Origin: Thuidium tamariscinum
Lineage: Eukaryota; Streptophyta; Bryopsida; Hypnales; Thuidiaceae
Direction of reading: 5' to 3'
DNA: 64,000 nucleotides
NCBI GenBank assembly: GCA_947034885.2
Contig: OX344751.2
Location: forward strand, 3,534,001-3,598,000
Part shown: in pieces, positions 58,399-64,000 of the stretch
Position numbering within the stretch: position 1 is the stretch's first letter
How the letters are laid out: every line of letters starts with the position of its first letter
Notes under the pieces: model-generated
The model's database searches: none
Seen by the model: the letters and a program-made list of their open reading frames with translations, nothing else
What the model was told of the DNA's origin: nothing
Made by a program: the position numbers and the translations under genes

Positions 58399-60155
58399 TG
58401 TAAAAACATTTTTATATTTCAAATAATGAATATATATATATATATATAACTCTATATGAATAGAATAAATCAAATTTCAAAAATGAGTATGCAAACTATA
58501 TTTGTCTAAATTTCAAGTTATGATATACTACAAAGTTCCCAATTTTAAAGATTTGAACATCTCAAATATTTATATTTACTATAGTTTATTAAATCTTTGA
58601 AAAATTTCAATTGAAAAGCAAACTAAATAAGAAACTTCTTAAATATTTTTTCAACCTATATTCAATACAAAAACAATTAATATTGAAGATTTATTATTGC
58701 CAATTATAACCATTAATTACAATAGCAAACAAGACGTCTTAGAAAATCAAGCTACAATGTGTAAGAATATGGGTCCTAAGACCCATATAGGCACCAAATT
58801 CTGGCCTTTACATGCCTTCAGAACCATAGCTCATGCATTGCATTTTGGTGCTTCAAGATTTATTTTTTAGTAATGATATTTATTGAAAAATGTCACTTCT
58901 AAAAAATTAATAGAAATTTGTCTATGTACATTATACTAGAAAGGAATGTATGTGCAACATCTTTGAGCCAAAAATAACTTATTGGTTACATTTTGCCTAG
59001 GATTATTGTATAAGTCTAACAATTCTAATATATTGTACCTCTAGCTATTTATTGTAGAAAACCTTTGATTTACTTAAATGTTTGTTTTTTGCAACCCAAA
59101 AATGGATGCATTTTAGTTAGATTCAAGTGATAGTGTTTAATTACTAGAACTCCTTCAAAGCCAAAATGGACTTATAAGAAATTTGGCCATTAAAATGATG
59201 TACCAGAATTATTTTTCTCTATTTGTTCTTCTTAAGATTAGAGAAGCTTCTAGAAAGTTAAATTTTTATAAAGATATAACATATGAAAAAAATTATGGTT
59301 CTTTTTGTTTTAGGCCCCAACTCAAGTAGTGGAGAGTATCATTGGCAACTATTTTTTTTTTAAATTGTTTTAAAATTTTGAATACATCTTTGTCTATGAC
59401 TTCAATCATTTTAAAAGTCCATGGACCTTTTTAAAAATAGAAAAATTCGAGTTGAGAATCTTGAAGTCTTTATAAAGCCATGTTATCAAAAGTTCAAATA
59501 ATCTTGCAAAAAATATTTTCCTGTACTTTGTAGATTATGCTCTCACACATAATTACATCACCCTCCAATTCCATCTTTTTTACCTCTAACTCCATACTTG
59601 TTAACTGAATAAGGCTTTAAAGTCACAAATTTTAGAAAATAATTGAAGTGTGATTAATAATCCCTAAAAAGTGGTTAGAGAGGGTTAGTTTTTGACAATT
59701 TCATGAATATTTTCCAATTTTTGACTCATCGATCTTTAGGGTCAACTAGATGACATGTATCCAATAGTATTGACCCCCTTTGCAAGCATCCTCCTAGTAC
59801 TTTCATTTTAAAAGATATTATTACGACTTTAGTTAGATGATAAAATAATGTTAAAAAAATGTACTTATTGTTGATATCAACAAATATTAATTCTAATTAA
59901 AGCATTATATATTCATAATTTTCAATTGAAAGCTAGCGTGTTTTCCAACTCAAGTGTACACATCTCCCTAGCATTTTTTCAATACATTGCATTCATAACC
60001 AAAACACAAGATATATATGATACAAAAAGAATCTATTACTACAGATGGGTGACGCAAATAAAAGCTATGCATGTAACATGTAACATTGCAATGAAAGAAA
60101 TTTGTTCTAATAAGTGATACTTACATTTTTCATATGAAACTAACTTTGTAACTAA

Positions 60156-60583
60156 GAGAATCGCCACGGAGACTTAGCAAGTGTCGCATACTTAGCCAAT
60201 GGCCGTGTCCTGCCACACAGTTTGCCCCACGAGAGGCACTGCCAAGCCAAGAAAGTGGTCGGGCACGGCTAAAAATGGAGAGGAGACGGCCAAATGGTGG
60301 AGCCAACTTGCGGCACGATATGTCAGAGAATACATTCCTTGAGATGAGGAGCCCAAACTTTGAAACTTGTCTCCACATACAACACGGACTTTGGGGATGT
60401 TCACGTCACTTTTGTGTGGACATGGCACACTGTCATTCTCAAATGGTGTGTCCAGCTCCCTTTATAGTGTGATCTCCCCGTTTTCCTATAGGTCAAAAAA
60501 CAAGTAAGTGCCCGCCAAGGGAATTCAACACGGCAAGCATCCCGTGGCCGCGCCTCTCTTTTACGCAGCCCGTGGGGATGCTC
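60156..60583. mobile_element. PIF/Harbinger-like MITE, GC-rich, TSD TAA
   Basis: Left end GAGAATCGCCACGG, right end complementary to GAGCATCCCCACGG, with TAA on both sides (60153-60155, 60584-60586). GAGCATC-type ends with a 3-bp TAA/TTA duplication are known for plant PIF/Harbinger elements. The interior is much richer in GC than its surroundings, which explains the minus-strand frames at 60130-60601. No transposase similarity was seen in them. Confidence 0.7.
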
Positions 60584-60661
60584 TAAGGGAGAAACATCCA
60601 TTCCCGAACATGTCCCTTGCAGTGGATTGTAGACTCATCCAATTGCGTCAGTAAAGTTCCC

Positions 60662-61609
60662 TTAACCCCTAAAGGTTTTTGACTATGTTTTCACCAAAAA
60701 TGCTCCAAAACTGCCATTTCTAATACAAGTGCAATTTTTTTTAAACATATTTTTGACTCATGTAACCATAGGATCTTGTAGTAAGGTGGTTTGTAAACAT
60801 GTGGAAAAAATTTCAGAAATTTCCACCGTGTAGATTGCAAGATATAAGCATTTGAATTGACAAAAATTGTTTTTTTATCCCTGCAAAAATCCGAGCAGCT
60901 GCACTTCACAAGGTCACATTTGTGTGAAGAAAATTTCAAAATGGTGGTTACTCTTTGAATTCATACTTCAATACAAGTTGTCTACATTCTCAAAAAATTT
61001 CAAACCATTTGGAATTGTACAACATAAAGGAAAAAATAAGTAAGTAGAAAGAGGTAAAAAATGAGCCAAAATACTAAATTGTGAACATTTTATTCATGGA
61101 ATTGAAAATTTTCAATCCCAATGGTTACAATGTTGTAATAAACAATCTACACCTTCTGTTTTTATTTTTTTCCAAAAATATGAAAAATTGAATTAAATGA
61201 AGAATTTCAAACTTTTTTTGTACTGTAGAGATTTTGTAACTAGCCGCAAACTACCCCAAACTCAAAATCTTCATAACTTTTGACTCATCGATCAAAATGG
61301 ATTGATTCAGAGCTTCACATGTCTGTATAAACCTAAAGAACCAATTTGAAATTTCACTTTTTTTTAAAAGTTTTTTTGAAGAAGTTTTTCAGCTACCCGG
61401 TTTGCCCGCCGAGTAAAGAAAACAACATATCCTGCCATAACTTTTTAACCGTGAAGTCAAAAGTTATGAAAATTGTCGCGCCTTAAAGCTACTCCTTGGG
61501 CACACATTGTATCAAAATTTCAAAGAAATAAAATAAAAACTCCATTTGTAGTGAGCTGCCCAAAAAATTTATAATCTCAAAAAACGTTGTTAAGGGCTTT
61601 AGGGGTTAA
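60662..61609 (+). mobile_element. TTAA-flanked piggyBac-like element, 948 bp
   Basis: It begins TTAACCCCTAAAGGTTTTTG and ends GGGCTTTAGGGGTTAA. It is co-linear over its length with 47411-48342, and its left half matches 13975-14534 in inverted orientation. The frame at 60691-60939 (minus) is inside it and is not a transposase. The best-preserved member of its family here. Confidence 0.78.
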
Positions 61610-62295
61610 TGTGTTAGCTACATGCTTGATTTTAATCGGCTCATGCATTTCAAAGACACATATAAATATTTGATTGGTGCACTATTGATTTTAGCAAGGT
61701 TTAGTTTTGGGAGCACCTATTGTATAATTTCACTGCCAACACTTTGAAAAAATAGAGAAATTACATAAAACATCTCAAAAATATAATTTATTTTTAATAT
61801 TCATGATTTTCACTCACTAATACTAGAAAAATATCATTTTTAGAGAAAACTGCCTCCAACTATGCTGAATTCGCTATTTGGACGTTTTTTGGGTGCTTCA
61901 GTTGCATCGTACTTATGTCACGATATCAAACATACTAGGGTGGCCGTGCCGTTGCCACGGTCTAATTATTTTTAATGTATAGAAACTTCAAAATTCAATA
62001 ACTTTCATGCCATAGGTTGGAACACCATGAATCAAAGCCCGTGCACCCCTCCTCGCCGAGGGCTTTCCGACGGTACCAAACACGCACCCGGGGGACTCAC
62101 AGTTTGGGAGATCTCAACGTAACAAACAAAAAAACAAACAACGTATCTTCATAGGGGGATGCTCTTACACTATTTAGTGGATGATGCTCATGTAACCCAT
62201 TAACCCATTAGGAAGATTTCAACCAATTGCAATGCATGAAAATTAGTGTAAAACCAATATGACTAGGGTGGAGTAATCTCCTTCACAAAATCAGG
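61610..62295. other. Intergenic DNA, possible second PIF-like element
   Basis: A right-end-like GGGGGATGCTC followed by TTA occurs at about 62153-62166, and TTAGAGAAAACTGCC at about 61839 could be a decayed partner. A GC-rich patch with cytosine-rich sequence lies at 62040-62100. The pairing is too weak for a firm call. Confidence 0.35.
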
Positions 62296-63272
62296 TTAAC
62301 CCCAAAGTGACATTCAATTTTCAGGATTCAAAAACATCATTGCTTTTGAAGCTTTATGGATTTGAATGTCTTCATGTTATTCAAATCTCAACCGTATAAT
62401 CTTGTAATTTACATGTTGTAGATGACATGTACAAAATTTGAAGTCATTTGACCACAAAGATTGCAAGATCGTAATGTTTTGATGTTGAAAATGGATGCTG
62501 AAATTTTCCTAAAAACACATTTGGAGGTGAAATCTGATTTCTAAACCTACTCAAATGAAAAAACTTTATCCTACAAAATCATTCAAAACTAGTATACAAA
62601 CACATTGGTGAAAAAAAAATTCATTCAATTGACTCATTGTGTCTACAAAACGACTTTGAAATGTCAAAAATCAGCAAGAAAAATTGCAAAAAACACATCT
62701 AAAGTAGAACCTCCTTCTACTAGATTGCTTCTCAGTCACTCATTAATTCTTGGATTAGCATGAAATTTTAGCCACACAAACAAGACTATTATGCACAACT
62801 TTTCCAAAAAGAATTATTGAAAATGGCCTTTGTATGAAGGAGAAACAAGCCGCCAAAGTTCATTGTACTCGAATATTGGCAGGATGTTGAACTTTGAATC
62901 GCTCCAAAACATTCAAAACAACTTGGATTGATATGAAAATTTTATTACAATAAGAAGACTTCAAGGGGAACAAAACCCATCAAATTTTACTGAAAACAAA
63001 CATTAGATGAAGTAGATACAAGCCCCCGAAGTTGCAGCCCTAAAATGCAGTTTGGTGAAATCAAATTGAGCTGTAAAGTTCGATTGGCCACTAAAATTTC
63101 ATTATAACTTGGATTGATTTGAAAATTTTATCACACAAACTAGAAGATATTGCGCAACTTTTCCAACAAGTTTCATTGAATTTGGACCTTGGATGCAAAA
63201 GTTACAGCACTTTGAATTGGACTTGAAACTCTATGAGGACACTTTTTGTCCTCTTTGTCATTTTGGGGTTAA
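62296..63272. mobile_element. TTAA-flanked element, CCCCAAA variant, 977 bp
   Basis: Begins TTAACCCCAAAGTGACATTC and ends TGTCATTTTGGGGTTAA; the inverted ends match at 16 of 17 positions. The interior has at least three degenerate units sharing ACTTGGATTGATATGAAAAT-type and CGCAACTTTTCCAACAA-type blocks (about 62750, 62920, 63110). The block GACCACAAAGATTGCAAGAT at 62450 resembles one in the 60662 family. Confidence 0.65.
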
Positions 63273-64000
63273 ATGAAATTTAAAGCAGGACATCAATAAA
63301 TGTGGATCATTTGAAGCCAGTCTGCAGTTTCATCCCCTTGGAAAATACCGAAATTTCTTCATTAGCCACCCATGATAACTTAGAATTTGGAATTTCAAAT
63401 TCAAATTCGGATTCAAAGTCTCCAAATTTGCTACTCTCAATAGGAAAATCAAGGGTTGAAAATCTTATTCTATTGGGCCAAGCTTGTAAGTAAAGCAAGA
63501 CGTTAAATCAGTCGCACAAAGTGGCTCCAGAAGGGTAAAATGTGTCTCCAGCAGGGTAAAACTCATTTTACTAGGGATTGATAAAGGTTTGGGATTTATG
63601 TTTTTTTGGGTTTTTTTTGTTGTGTTTAACCCCTCCATATTCGAATTCAGGGTCTCTGATGTCAAATATAAACTCAAAATTTGAAAAAAATAAATTATGC
63701 AAGAAATAAAAAATTTCAGCGTTTACCCCTGTGGTAAACTCAGGGATTTTGTGGGACCGATTCAATGTCATGCATAAGTAAATTGAACAATGGTACAGCA
63801 GGTCATCTATGCTCGGTAATTGGGTAAGCTTGTGTTGCAGCAGGATGTTAAAATCCAGCCCACAAAGTGAGCCCAGAAGGCAGGATTTACTCGAACTGGG
63901 GAAAATGCTGAAATTGTTTATTTTCCACATACGATAAAGAGTTTGTAAATTTTGGATGCATAACTTATTTGCAATCAGAGACGACCCCAACTACATCAGG
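63273..64000. other. Intergenic DNA with a diverged duplication
   Basis: AGCAAGACGTTAAATCAG...CACAAAGTGGCTCCAGAAGG (63497-63535) resembles AGCAGGATGTTAAAATCC...CACAAAGTGAGCCCAGAAGG (63840-63880), about 343 bp apart. The minus-strand frame 63571-63990 has no recognisable domain and spans this repeat. The window ends inside the region. Confidence 0.4.

Larger units (their letters stand above)
57063..60155. other. AT-rich intergenic DNA
   Basis: No gene is recognised. The frame at 57084-57476 runs through homopolymers (a G run at 57318-57327) and has no domain. A (TA)9 tract lies at 58431-58448. Confidence 0.5.

Noticed and set aside
60130-60601. Minus-strand GC-rich frames
   Set aside because: They lie inside the PIF-like MITE and reflect its composition. 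No transposase motif was seen.
61839-62166. Second PIF/Harbinger MITE with TTA flanks
   Set aside because: Only the right end is convincing, and the left partner matches too few bases.
63571-63990. 139-codon minus-strand frame at the window edge
   Set aside because: It spans a diverged noncoding duplication and resembles no family.

Overview
The window looks like nuclear DNA of a land plant. The genes carry GT-AG introns of roughly 100-450 nt, and their products are plant-type: a type I inositol-polyphosphate 5-phosphatase with the plant FWP...KWLN start, a DUF1644 zinc-finger protein, a secretory-pathway plant-type rhomboid ending in a Cys-rich WCHY...CLPT tail, and a nearly intronless CAS/CSE1 exportin. 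Long, very AT-rich intergenic DNA dominated by small DNA transposons, with no recognisable LTR retrotransposon, fits a bryophyte or another seed-free plant better than a crop genome. This placement is an inference, and the species cannot be read from the window.

Genes sit as GC-richer islands in an AT desert. From left to right: 1-8200 is repeat-rich intergenic DNA; 8644-11799 (+) is the importin-alpha export receptor CAS/CSE1 (two coding exons, 963 aa); 12.6-23.0 kb is intergenic and holds a dead LINE, a large palindrome and TTAA-flanked elements; 24559-25689 (+) is a DUF1644 double zinc-finger protein with a long GC-rich leader; 26.6-31.1 kb is intergenic; 31795-33539 (+) is a rhomboid-family protein (three coding exons, 389 aa, catalytic Ser and His present); 34655-38079 (-) is a type I 5-phosphatase (11 coding exons, 632 aa, both catalytic motifs intact, one GC-AG intron), convergent with the rhomboid gene; 39.1-39.8 kb is a coding-like GC island of unknown nature; 39.9-64.0 kb is intergenic and crowded with transposon remnants. 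The four genes share no pathway. They are housekeeping or signalling genes in nuclear transport, stress-linked zinc-finger function, intramembrane proteolysis or scaffolding, and inositol signalling.

The most interesting content is the transposon fauna. At least seven segments of about 0.6-1 kb begin and end at TTAA with inverted termini close to TTAACYCCTAAAKGCCCAAG. This is the signature expected of non-autonomous piggyBac-type elements, a superfamily seldom reported from land plants. Beside them are four CACTA-ended foldback MITEs, each with an exact 3-bp target duplication; a hAT-like element with an 8-bp duplication nested inside a dead plant mariner-like transposase; a PIF/Harbinger-like MITE with a TAA duplication; a truncated SINE whose empty site survives in a neighbouring tandem duplicate; and a palindromic array of about 176-bp modules. 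All calls come from reading the sequence by eye. Exon boundaries rest on splice sites and protein continuity, not on transcripts.
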